Below, one piece after another: positions 7,977-15,674 of a DNA stretch of 59,522 bases; the first letter of the stretch is position 1, and every line of letters starts with the position of its first letter. The notes beneath the pieces are model-generated. The model saw only the letters and a list, made by a program, of their open reading frames with translations. It was not told where the DNA came from and searched no databases. A program made the position numbers and the translations under genes. The DNA is from Polyangiaceae bacterium (GTDB lineage: Bacteria > Myxococcota_A > Polyangia > Polyangiales > Polyangiaceae), in contig JAQSWN010000046.1 of assembly GCA_029266615.1 (NCBI GenBank), positions 1 through 59,522 on the forward strand, read 5' to 3'.

Positions 7977-8518
7977 CGGTTCTCGCCCCAGTCTAGCAGA
8001 ACGGGCGCATCCTCGGAGCTATCGTAGAGCGCCCAAGCGTCGACCTGGGGCTTGTAGAGGGTCTCGAAATTAGCCCTCCCCGCCGCAAATCTCCGGCGAA
8101 TCACCTCGTCTGGAATGGCATGCCCTCCCTGCGCGACCCGCCACCGAACCCGTCGGAGTGCGGCGTCGGCGGACGGCAGCGAGAGGAACAGGATCGTGAC
8201 GTGGTAGCCGGCGCGCTGCCACCCGGCGATCCGTCGAACATACCCTCGGTCTGCAAGAGTGGTTTCGAAAGCAAAGCTCTCCCCCCGCGCAACCAGGTCA
8301 CCGATGAGCTCGAGCATCAAGCGCCCCGCACGCATCGCGGCCAGCTCAGGCCGAAACGGGGACAGCCCTGCCGCAATGAGATCAGCGTTCACGAACGTCG
8401 GACACTGAGCCTCGTCCGGCAGAAATTCGCGCGCAAACGTCGTCTTGCCTGCGCCGTTGGGGCCGGCGAGGATCAAGATGCGCTTCGGCGGTTGCTCCAT
8501 TCCACCCGGCTTCGTCAC
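7973..8518 (-). CDS. Zeta-toxin-family P-loop kinase
   Basis: 181 aa from GTG 8518 (an internal ATG six codons later is possible). Walker A is G19-P-N-G-A-G-K-T26; then come the zeta substrate segment F-V-N-A-D-L-I-A-x-G-L-S-P-F, the Walker-B-like F-E-T-T-L-A-D-R, and the lid region R-V-R-W-R-V-x-x-G-G-H with I-P-D-E-V-I-R-R-R-F. Family members phosphorylate UDP-N-acetylglucosamine or nucleotides and act as toxins, though chromosomal relatives may have other roles. The gene overlaps the HAD gene upstream and the 66-aa gene downstream by 4 nt each, so the three form one translational unit. Confidence 0.85.
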   Translation of the reverse strand: MTKPGGMEQPPKRILILAGPNGAGKTTFAREFLPDEAQCPTFVNADLIAAGLSPFRPELAAMRAGRLMLELIGDLVARGESFAFETTLADRGYVRRIAGWQRAGYHVTILFLSLPSADAALRRVRWRVAQGGHAIPDEVIRRRFAAGRANFETLYKPQVDAWALYDSSEDAPVLLDWGENR

Positions 8519-8829
8519 GTTTCGATGCTGTCGACGTTGAAGGGGTGAACGTGGCGACAGAGGCGCCCTTCAGCAGGAGCTTGGTCGTCGAGCATGATCG
8601 TCGGCTTCGGCAAGAATGCCACGAAACGATGCTCCAGCCCCAACTCCCGGGCAACCTCACGCGCGTAATCGGCGCCGCCCGTGCTCCAGCAGTAGAGTGT
8701 CGCGCCGGCTTCCTTGAGCGCCGCTACTCTGGCAGCCACCGACGTGATCGGGATGCGCTTGCTCCCCGCCGATCGCACCAGCGTGTCGTCGACGTCAACG
8801 AACACGATCTCCGCTCGTAGCTCGCTCAT
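8515..8829 (-). CDS. Minimal HAD-superfamily phosphatase (104 aa)
   Basis: Motif I is D12-V-D14-D-T-L-V, with the nucleophile and acid/base Asp. Motif II is probably the Ser or Thr in W-S-T-G-G, motif III the Lys in L-P-K-P, and motif IV the D-D of M-L-D-D-Q. At 104 aa there is no cap domain, as in small phosphatases acting on large or polymeric substrates. It is the first gene of the overlapping trio with the zeta-like kinase (GTGA overlap at 8515-8518). A HAD phosphatase beside a P-loop kinase resembles polynucleotide kinase-phosphatase chemistry, but that is only a hypothesis. Confidence 0.75.
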   Translation of the reverse strand: MSELRAEIVFVDVDDTLVRSAGSKRIPITSVAARVAALKEAGATLYCWSTGGADYAREVARELGLEHRFVAFLPKPTIMLDDQAPAEGRLCRHVHPFNVDSIET

Positions 8830-8936
8830 GATCCAACCCTACCACCGGCAGGGCCGCCCCTTGAACGACGCCAAGCTGATCGAGCTGGCCGAGCGGAGGG
8901 CCACGGATCTGCCAGTGAAGGCAAAGAAGGCGTGAG

Positions 8937-9173
8937 CTAGCTCTCCGTGCCCCGCAACATTGGGCGGAGGCAGACGCCGGAATTTTTCGAGCTGTAGGCG
9001 GCTCTCTCGAACGCGGCGAGCATCCACCTTGGTACTTTATTCGCGCAAGAGGCCAGCTCCGCTACCTGGTGTGCGATGCGAAAAGGCAACGCCAGGTCGT
9101 CGGCGTCATGAAACGCGAGGAGCTCGCCGCGCGCGTGCTCGGAAAGAGCATTCTTGAAGAGGGAACGCACCAA
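8937..9173 (-). CDS. Doubtful hypothetical reading frame, 78 aa
   Basis: The stretch between the HAD gene and the recombinase remnant (8830-9220) has two competing weak frames. This minus-strand one (TTG start, segment L-A-L-P-F-R-I-A-H-Q-V-A-E-L-A) reads like a protein. A plus-strand frame ending at 9224 (segment R-Y-L-V-C-D-A-K-R-Q-R-Q-V-V-G-V) has similar codon bias but no good start. Either may be a gene fragment in a decayed island; a 35-codon plus frame at 8829-8935 is also present. No family recognised. Confidence 0.25.
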   Translation of the reverse strand: MVRSLFKNALSEHARGELLAFHDADDLALPFRIAHQVAELASCANKVPRWMLAAFERAAYSSKNSGVCLRPMLRGTES

Positions 9174-9220
9174 GCAAGGGAGGCGCGTCTCGGGCGAGGT
9201 GTCGCCGATCTCTGGCTTGG

Positions 9221-10273
9221 GTGAGGCGGAGCGACAACGTAGAGCGTCACAACGGCGAGCACCGCACTCACGTCGAGTACGCGAACAACGAAGCCCAAGC
9301 CGACATTGTTCGCAGCATTTTCGAGCAGTACGGCGCCGGGCTCGGGCTGCGAGCCATCGCCAAGGACCTCAATCAGCGCGGCGTGCTGCCGCCTCGCGCC
9401 GGGCGGCGCGGGACGGGCTCTTGGTCGACGTCGGCCCTGCATGCGATGCTGCGTCGCGAGCGGTACCGCGGCGGCATCGTCTGGAATCAGCGCGAGAAGA
9501 CGTACCGCAAGGGCACGAAGGTGCGCATCCAACGTGAGGCAAGCGATTGGGTCCGGGTGGACGTGCCCGAGCTGCGCATCGTGGGCGACGACTTGTGGTT
9601 CGGCGTTGAGCGTCGCATCAAGACCAACCTCACGCCGGGAGCGCCCGCAAGGTGGTCGCCCGCCTCGTTACTTGCTCTCACGCATCGCTCGCTGCGCCGA
9701 ATGCGGTGGGGCCGACGACCGCGATCAACGGCAAGGTCGGCCGCGCCACCGTGAAGGCGTACACGTCTGCCTACCACCGTGATCGCGGCGCCACGGTCTG
9801 CGATTCGAGCCTGCTCCGGCCGGTGGAATCGCTCAACAGCGCATCAGTGAGCTGGATCCGCGAGAAGGTGCTGTCACAGAAGGTCGTCACCGAAGCGCTC
9901 CGCTACGTGCGGCAGCTGTTGGACGCGCGTACCTACGTCCGCGAGGGCGAGCTTGCGCGGCTTCGCGAGGACGCCGACCGGCTCGGCGGCGAGATTGACC
10001 GGCTCGTTCAGGCGCTGGCGACCAGCAACGACAGCCCGCAAGCGATCGTCCATGCCATCGGGAGCCGCAAGCGGCGGCTGACCGCGCTTGAAGCACGTCT
10101 GCGCGGCTCAGGCGGCCATCAGCCCCCAAGCCCGCCGCCTGGAGAGCGACGCGCGCCGCTGACTGAGCGACCTCAGCGGCATGCTCGACGAGAATGCTGA
10201 CGAGGCCCGGTCGGCGATGCTGTCGTTGTTTGACGGGCCGCTGGTTTGCTCGCCCGTCGAGACCTCCCGATGA
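9221..10273 (+). pseudogene. Decayed large serine recombinase, 5'-truncated with about three frameshifts
   Basis: The recombinase domain is readable from about 9270 (A-D-I-V-R-S-I-F-E-Q-Y, then I-A-K-D-L-N-Q-R-G-V, W-S-T-S-A-L, R-Y-R-G-G-I-V-W-N). Near 9645 the frame changes to one with P-P-R-Y-L-L-S-R-I-A-R-C-A-E-C-G-G, the start of the zinc ribbon. Near 9712 it changes again, through the rest of the ribbon into the coiled-coil region (to about 10130). A last change near 10140 leads to the tail ending V-C-S-P-V-E-T-S-R at 10273. The N-terminal catalytic resolvase domain with the nucleophile Ser is absent. It lies next to tRNA-Glu, so it is probably the integrase of a former element. Confidence 0.8.
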
Positions 10274-10316
10274 CCGCGGTTCCAGATTGAAGGAACCGCG
10301 GTCTCGGGAGGATTTT
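10263..10316 (+). terminator. Strong rho-independent terminator
   Basis: Near-perfect stem: CCTCCCGA plus GACCGCGGTTCC pairs with GGAACCGCGGTC plus TCGGGAGG, with a single unpaired T at 10271 and an 8-nt loop, followed by ATTTTC. It overlaps the end of the recombinase remnant and separates it from the opposing tRNA gene. Confidence 0.8.
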
Positions 10317-10345
10317 CACTGTCGAATCCAGTGTCAGTAACTCAG

Positions 10346-10420
10346 CGTCCCCAAGGGGATTCGAACCCCTGTTACAGCCTTGAAAGGGCCGTGTCCTGGG
10401 CCGGGCTAGACGATGGGGAC
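10346..10420 (-). tRNA. tRNA-Glu (anticodon UUC)
   Basis: On the minus strand the 5' acceptor strand GTCCCCA pairs with TGGGGAC. The D arm is present; the anticodon stem CGGCC/GGCTG encloses loop CTTTCAA with anticodon TTC; the T arm reads AGGGG-TTCGAAT-CCCCT. It is nearly superimposable on enterobacterial tRNA-Glu. The discriminator is G and the 3' CCA is not encoded. The gene borders the decayed recombinase, so its 3' end is the likely former attachment site. Confidence 0.95.
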
Positions 10421-10539
10421 TTCCTAGCGAAGGCGCGGGAAGATAGTTCGCGAATCGCGATCCGACAACGACAAAAACCCAAATCTTTTCAGGCCGGACG
10501 GCTAGGAGGAGCTGGGGGCTTTGGCTATGGTGCGCGGCA

Positions 10540-12984
10540 GTGCAAAGCGCGCAAGTTGGGCCGGTTTCTTCGGGTTCGGCGGTGAAAGCCCCGGCGAAAG
10601 GTGGGCAGGAGCCGCCGTTTGCGCTCATTTTGACGATGTTCGTGCTCTCCGGAGCCACTGGGCTCATCGATCAGCTCTGTTTTTCGAAGTATTTGTCGTA
10701 CGTCGTGGGGGCCACGGCGCACGCGGTGAGCGCGGTGCTTTCGGCGTTCATGACCGGCCTGGCGCTCGGGGCATTCATTGGCGGTCGCTATGCGCGGAGG
10801 GTGAAGCGCCCGCTCGTCGCGTACGGGGTGCTGGAGCTCGTCGTCGCGGTCACGGTGGCGCTGTCACCGCTCGCCTTTCAGGCGTTGGCGCCGCTGTACA
10901 CCGCCGTCGCGCGGGCGTTTCCGGAGTCTCTGGCGGTGCTCAGCACGGCGCGCTGGCTCGGGGCGCTGCTCATCGTCGTCGTACCCACGACGGCGATGGG
11001 GGCGACGTTGCCGCTGCTCTCGCGGCTGCTGCCCGCTTCGACCGACGCGGCGGCTTCCGCCCTCCGTGAGAAGCGCCTGGGCGCGCTGTATGCGTCGAAC
11101 ACCGCCGGCGGCGCGCTCGGCGCCTTGCTCGCGGCGTACCTCATTCTGCCTGCGCTCGGCATGTCCGCGACGGTGTTTCTGTCGGCGGCGGGCAGCGCGA
11201 TCATCGGCGCGCTCGCGATCGCGGCGGGGCGACGCGCACCTTCCGCGGCCCCGGTGCCGGCGGCAGACGCTTCCGTATCCGGGATCCACGAGGGGCGCGC
11301 GGTCGCGAAGGACGCGTGGGTTGCTTACGTCGTGGCGGTGGCTTCCGGTGCGCTCGTGTTCGCGGCGGAGGTGATCTTCACCCACCTGCTCGCGCTCATC
11401 ATCGGCAGTAGCGCTTACGCCTTCGGGCTCATTCTCGCCGCGTTCCTGTCGTGCTTGTTCCTGGGCGCGTCGCGGGCGGAGGCGGTCCGACGGCGGTTCG
11501 GCGAGGCGGCACTGCCGTTCGGGCTCCTGCTATCGGGCTTCGCGCTCGCCATCACGCTGCCGCTTTGGGACAAGCTGCCAATGGTGTTCAACGGAAGCGG
11601 CGGGGTCTTCTCGTCGTTCGCGGCGCGTGAGGCGATGCGCGGCGGCATCGCTTTCGTCGTGCTGGCGATCCCGACCGTGTTCATGGGCCTCACCTTCCCG
11701 CTCCTCTTGCAGCGCGTGGCCGCGTCCGACGACTTAGGCTGGTGGGTCGGGCGGCTCACGACCGTGAACACGCTGGGCGCGGTGCTGGGCTCGCTTCTCA
11801 CCGGCTACGTCGTCCTGCCGGCGCTGGGCTCCGAGGGCTCCCTGTTCGCGGTCGCGCTGGCCTTCGCAGTGACCGGACTTTTGACGACGCGCTTCATCGC
11901 GGGGAAGAAGCGGCTCTGGGCGTTCGGGATTGCGTGGGCGACCGCGGCGGTGTGGCTCTTCACTCCGCGCTGGGATCTGGCGCGCATCACTGCGGGCACG
12001 AACGTCTACTTCGAAAAGTGGACCGAGCCGGACGAAGTCTTGTTCGTCCGGGACGACGTGCACGGCGGCGTGACGACCGTCACCCGCCTGGGTGATGTGA
12101 ACACGCTGTACACGAACGGAAAGTTTCAGGGCAATACCGGCTGGGAGATGAGCGCGCAGCGCTTCTTCGCCCACTACCCTTCCATCTTCGTGAGCGACTT
12201 CCAGCGCGCGTTGGTCATTGGTCTGGGCACCGGTACGACCCTCGGTACGATCGCCGCATATCCTTGGAAAAAGCTGGACTTGGTGGAGATTTCGCCGGCG
12301 ATCGTGGAGGCCGCCGGCCAGTACTTCGAGTCCGCCAACGGAGGCGCGCTGCGCGACCCGCGGCTGTCGGTGCACTTGGCGGACGGTCGTAACTTCTTGC
12401 TCGTGGAGCAGCACCGCTACGATCTCATTTCTATGGAGCTCTCCAGCGTCTGGTTCGCGGGCGCCGCGAGCCTCTACAGCCAAGAGTTTTATCGCCTCGT
12501 GGAGCAGCACCTCGCGCCGCGCGGCATCTTCCAGCAGTGGGTGCAGATGCACCACATGCGCCGCCGGGACTTCGCCACGCTGGTGCACACGCTGCGCAGT
12601 GTGTTCCCGCACGTCGCGCTTTTTTACGGCGGTCAGCAAGGAATCTTGGTGGCCTCGATGCAGCCGCTCGTGGCTTCGGAGTCACGCGTGCACGCGCTGC
12701 AACAGACGCCGGAGGTGATCGCGAAGACGCCCGGCAACCGCCCGCTGATGACCCTGCTGGACGACGTGCTCGTGGCGGACGCGGATCTCGACCGCTTCTT
12801 GGAAGCTAGCGCGCGTGAAACCGGTGAGCCGCTTTCGGAGCTGCTATCGACCGACGCCAACCTCTACCTAGAGTATGCCACCCCGCGCGGTAACACCCTC
12901 CCGTGGAGCGCCCGGGAAGAGCTCGTCGGTAACATCCTCCAGTTCAAGACCGAAGTGTCGAGCGCGGGGCTACGAGGGCCCTGA
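10540..12984 (+). CDS. Fused membrane transporter-like/spermidine synthase-like protein
   Basis: 814 aa from GTG 10540; a GTG at 10582 is an alternative start. Residues about 25-480 hold some 12-14 hydrophobic helices with the MFS-like G-L-A-L-G-A-F-I-G-G-R and M-G-A-T-L-P-L-L motifs. The C-terminal 300 residues form a spermidine-synthase-type Rossmann methyltransferase fold: V-I-G-L-G-T-G-T-T binding loop, D-L-V-E-I-S motif, A-D-G-R-N-F and Y-D-L-I-S-M-E. Such fusions are common but poorly characterised; true aminopropyl transfer is not established. It stands alone, divergent from tRNA-Glu. Confidence 0.85.
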   Translation: MQSAQVGPVSSGSAVKAPAKGGQEPPFALILTMFVLSGATGLIDQLCFSKYLSYVVGATAHAVSAVLSAFMTGLALGAFIGGRYARRVKRPLVAYGVLELVVAVTVALSPLAFQALAPLYTAVARAFPESLAVLSTARWLGALLIVVVPTTAMGATLPLLSRLLPASTDAAASALREKRLGALYASNTAGGALGALLAAYLILPALGMSATVFLSAAGSAIIGALAIAAGRRAPSAAPVPAADASVSGIHEGRAVAKDAWVAYVVAVASGALVFAAEVIFTHLLALIIGSSAYAFGLILAAFLSCLFLGASRAEAVRRRFGEAALPFGLLLSGFALAITLPLWDKLPMVFNGSGGVFSSFAAREAMRGGIAFVVLAIPTVFMGLTFPLLLQRVAASDDLGWWVGRLTTVNTLGAVLGSLLTGYVVLPALGSEGSLFAVALAFAVTGLLTTRFIAGKKRLWAFGIAWATAAVWLFTPRWDLARITAGTNVYFEKWTEPDEVLFVRDDVHGGVTTVTRLGDVNTLYTNGKFQGNTGWEMSAQRFFAHYPSIFVSDFQRALVIGLGTGTTLGTIAAYPWKKLDLVEISPAIVEAAGQYFESANGGALRDPRLSVHLADGRNFLLVEQHRYDLISMELSSVWFAGAASLYSQEFYRLVEQHLAPRGIFQQWVQMHHMRRRDFATLVHTLRSVFPHVALFYGGQQGILVASMQPLVASESRVHALQQTPEVIAKTPGNRPLMTLLDDVLVADADLDRFLEASARETGEPLSELLSTDANLYLEYATPRGNTLPWSAREELVGNILQFKTEVSSAGLRGP

Positions 12985-13043
12985 GCTTCGCGGCTCGATG
13001 CGGCGAGTGACTCCCGGAATCCGGCATGGTACCGGCTTGCCCC

Positions 13044-13619
13044 ATGCGTGGCGTTTGCGCCCTTGTCTTGCTCACTTTCGTTAACGGCTGTGCGACCACC
13101 GTTCACCGCATGGACGGTGACTTTCCGACCCCCGCCGGCGTGGCTCGCACCTCGTGTGAAAAGGAAGACTGGCTGGTCGTCTCCCCCACGCGCGCCGAGT
13201 TCGTGGATAAGTACGGGGTCAAGTCGCAGACGCGCGACGACGGCGTCTCGCTCTACCGAGTCGGCGCGTCGCGGCCGGTCGCGATCCCGAGCTTGAGCGA
13301 GGAGATGGGTGGCGGCCCCATGTTCTTGCGTCACTCGGACGCGGTGAAGAGCCACGACACGAAGCAGGTCGTCGCAGGGGGCCTGGGCATCGCAGGGGCG
13401 ATCGCGGTCGCGGTCGGGACGGTGCTGTTCGTCTCCGCGTTCAGCAACGAGCCCGGCAACGACGTCGCGGTGAACCCCGGCCAGGCAGAGCGCTCACGAG
13501 CCGAGGCCGCCCGCCACGTCTTCTTCCCGCCGCAGGAGCCTAAAGAAGACGTGGTGGAGATGAGCGGCCGCTACAATCAGGCCGTGCGCGACCGCTGTGA
13601 GCGCCGCGCCGCACCGTAG
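13044..13619 (+). CDS. Hypothetical lipoprotein with a single internal hydrophobic segment
   Basis: ATG 13044 (M-R-G-V-C-A) gives a short signal with lipobox V-N-G-C; ATG 13026 would add six residues. The mature protein has no recognised domain. A Gly/Ala-rich hydrophobic segment (G-G-L-G-I-A-G-A-I-A-V-A-V-G-T-V-L-F) near residues 118-140 may be a transmembrane or glycine-zipper helix. The C-terminus is charged. Its 3' end overlaps the convergent D-Ala-D-Ala ligase gene by 43 bp. Confidence 0.65.
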   Translation: MRGVCALVLLTFVNGCATTVHRMDGDFPTPAGVARTSCEKEDWLVVSPTRAEFVDKYGVKSQTRDDGVSLYRVGASRPVAIPSLSEEMGGGPMFLRHSDAVKSHDTKQVVAGGLGIAGAIAVAVGTVLFVSAFSNEPGNDVAVNPGQAERSRAEAARHVFFPPQEPKEDVVEMSGRYNQAVRDRCERRAAP

Positions 13620-14632
13620 CGGCGCACGACCGCGCTCGCTTCGTCGGCGGCCTCGAACGCGGCTGGGGTCGCGGGGAGCGTGTCGGCGGCGAGGCGGCGC
13701 TCGGGCTTGCGAGAGTGCACCTTCGCGCCATCTAGAATCGCCAAGCAGAGCTCGCTGAAGTGGTAACCAGCGGCGCCGGCAATCTTCGGCAGCAGGCTGG
13801 TCGGCGTCATTCCCGGCAGCGTATTCACTTCCAGCACGTACTCGTTCTGGCTCTCGGTCACGAGCAGGTCGACCCGCACGGCGCCGCCCGTGTCCAGGGC
13901 CTCGGCAGCGCGCTCGGCCAGGTTCAGCACATTGCGGTAACGAGCGGCGGGCAAGCGCGCGGGCATGAAATAATCCGTCATGCCCGGCGTGTACTTCGCC
14001 GCGAAGTCGTACATGCCGCTCTTCGGCGCGATTTCGATGGCGCCCAGCACGCGCCCGTCCAGGATCCCGACCGCTACCTCACGCGCTTGCACGAAGCGCT
14101 CGACCAGCACGGACGAATCGAATGCTAGGGCGAGCTCCACCGCTTCCCTGAGCTCCATCAGGTTGTTGGCGCGGCTCACGCCGATGCTCGAGCCTTCCCG
14201 GCGCGGTTTGACGACGACCGGGAAGCCGAAGGAGCCGTGCACGTCCGCCAGCTGCTCCGCGCTCGCCTGGTCGACCACGTAATACGCGGGCGTCGGCACG
14301 TTGTGCAGCCGGAATAGCTCCTTGCTCTTCAGCTTGTCCATCGCCAGGGCGCTCGCGAGCACGTTCGAGCCCGTGTAAGGGATGCCGAGCAGCTCCAGCA
14401 AGCCTTGCACGCAGCCGTCTTCGCCGAGCTTGCCGTGCAGCGCCAGGAAGGCCGCGTCCATGTCCGCGCCGGCCAGCATCGACAGCGCGTCGTCGCCCGG
14501 CCCGAGCACGATCGCCCGCGCGTCCACGCCCTGCTCCGTGAGCGCGGCGAGCACGGCCTCTCCCGAGGCCAGCGACACCTGTCGCTCTGACGACGTCCCG
14601 CCCATGATCACGGACACTTTGCGATGGCTCAT
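13577..14632 (-). CDS. ddl: D-alanine--D-alanine ligase
   Basis: 351 aa. ATG 14632 is preferred because GAGGAG lies just upstream and the protein then begins at the conserved K-V-S-V-I-M-G-G-T-S-S-E-R. ATP-grasp motifs are present: H-G-K-L-G-E-D-G, the glycine-rich loop K-P-R-R-E-G-S-S-I-G-V, and the metal/substrate site E-V-N-T-L-P-G-M-T-P-T-S. It makes the D-Ala-D-Ala dipeptide for peptidoglycan in the cytosol. The C-terminal 35 residues beyond the fold (after S-R-K-P-E-R-R) are unusual and lie in the stretch overlapping the convergent lipoprotein gene. Confidence 0.92.
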   Translation of the reverse strand: MSHRKVSVIMGGTSSERQVSLASGEAVLAALTEQGVDARAIVLGPGDDALSMLAGADMDAAFLALHGKLGEDGCVQGLLELLGIPYTGSNVLASALAMDKLKSKELFRLHNVPTPAYYVVDQASAEQLADVHGSFGFPVVVKPRREGSSIGVSRANNLMELREAVELALAFDSSVLVERFVQAREVAVGILDGRVLGAIEIAPKSGMYDFAAKYTPGMTDYFMPARLPAARYRNVLNLAERAAEALDTGGAVRVDLLVTESQNEYVLEVNTLPGMTPTSLLPKIAGAAGYHFSELCLAILDGAKVHSRKPERRLAADTLPATPAAFEAADEASAVVRRYGAARRSQRSRTA

Positions 14633-14739
14633 GTCGCTCCTCGGTATCCAAAACGCCGCTTTCGGGCCAACTAATCCGTCAGCGTTGGCTCCCGCTCGGA
14701 AGGCGAAGGTGCGGCTTCTTGGGGGGGAGGCCCGGTTAC

Positions 14740-14761
14740 GGGCCGCCCAGCGGGGCGGCCC
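14740..14761. terminator. Possible hairpin after the PP2C gene
   Basis: GGGCCGCC pairs with GGCGGCCC across a 6-nt loop, between the PP2C stop and the ddl start. There is no T-run, so termination is uncertain; it may only be a stable intergenic stem. Confidence 0.3.
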
Positions 14762-14802
14762 CAACAGAAACACGGCCTCCCCCTATTCCCGGGTCCGCAG
14801 CC

Positions 14803-15570
14803 TCAGCTCACCTGGACGACGATGGCGGTGATGTTGTCTTTGCCGCCGCGACCGTTAGCCAAGTCGATGAGCGTCTTCACCGAAGAGTCGCCGCCTTCCG
14901 CGATGATAGCCGGTATCTCTTCCGTACGGAGATAGCCATGCAGGCCATCGCTGCAGATCAGAAACGTATCCCCGAGCTCTGGCTCGGAAACCGTCGTATC
15001 TACTTGGACATAGTCGCGGCTACCCACGGCCCGGGTGATGACGTTGCGCTGCTTGCTGACCCGCGCCTCTTCCGGCGTGATGATGCCCTGCTTGAGCTGC
15101 CAATTGATGAGCGTGTGATCTTCCGTGAGCTGCACCGCCTCGTCGCCGCGAACGCGATAGATGCGGCTGTCGCCGACTTGGGCGGTGACGAGGGCGCCGC
15201 CGAAGCGCATCATCGCGGTAATGGTCGTGCCCATGCCGGCCTTACCCCGATCGATCTCGGCCATGGCGTAGACGATGTACGTCGCGGCTTGCACGGCACC
15301 TTCGAGTAGCCGAGCGGCCGCCCGGCTGCGCTCGTCCGTGAGGGGCCCTTCGAGCTTGAGGCTCGTCTTGCCGCGCCGCACCATGCCGTGCACGGTATCG
15401 ATCGCTTCCTGGCTCGCGACCTCACCCGCGGCGTGCCCGCCCATGCCGTCGGCGACGACCCAGAGGCCTAGGTCGTCGTCGCACAGGTAGGCGTCCTCGT
15501 TCGTGGTGCGGCGGCGACCAATGTCCGAAGCGCCGAAGGAGTGCATGCGAAGGGAGCGCGCCTCGGACAT
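14803..15570 (-). CDS. PP2C-family Ser/Thr protein phosphatase
   Basis: 255 aa from ATG 15570; a longer frame upstream lacks coding character. All PP2C metal-site motifs are visible: R-T-T-N-E-D-A-Y, V-V-A-D-G-M-G-G-H-A-A-G-E, I-C-S-D-G-L-H-G and the terminal D-N-I-T-A-I-V-V. It dephosphorylates Ser/Thr-phosphoproteins and would counter Hanks-type kinases such as that at 45082, although the two are not linked. It is divergent from the FIST gene, with about 100 bp of shared upstream region. Confidence 0.9.
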   Translation of the reverse strand: MSEARSLRMHSFGASDIGRRRTTNEDAYLCDDDLGLWVVADGMGGHAAGEVASQEAIDTVHGMVRRGKTSLKLEGPLTDERSRAAARLLEGAVQAATYIVYAMAEIDRGKAGMGTTITAMMRFGGALVTAQVGDSRIYRVRGDEAVQLTEDHTLINWQLKQGIITPEEARVSKQRNVITRAVGSRDYVQVDTTVSEPELGDTFLICSDGLHGYLRTEEIPAIIAEGGDSSVKTLIDLANGRGGKDNITAIVVQVS

Positions 15571-15674
15571 TCTCGACCAAAATAGGAAATGTTTTGCCGA
15601 AGCGAAAGGTCTAGCATCGCCTCCCACCCGGCCCTTCGCCGCTTTCATCGCTTTCGCCCGCCCGCCCCACACCT

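Noticed and set aside
8829..8935. 35-codon frame starting at the HAD gene start
   Set aside because: Too short, no motif, overlaps the divergent HAD start codon; could be a fragment of a decayed gene.
11734..12639. 301-codon minus-strand frame
   Set aside because: Antisense of the fused membrane/spermidine-synthase-like gene, which has clear motifs on the plus strand.
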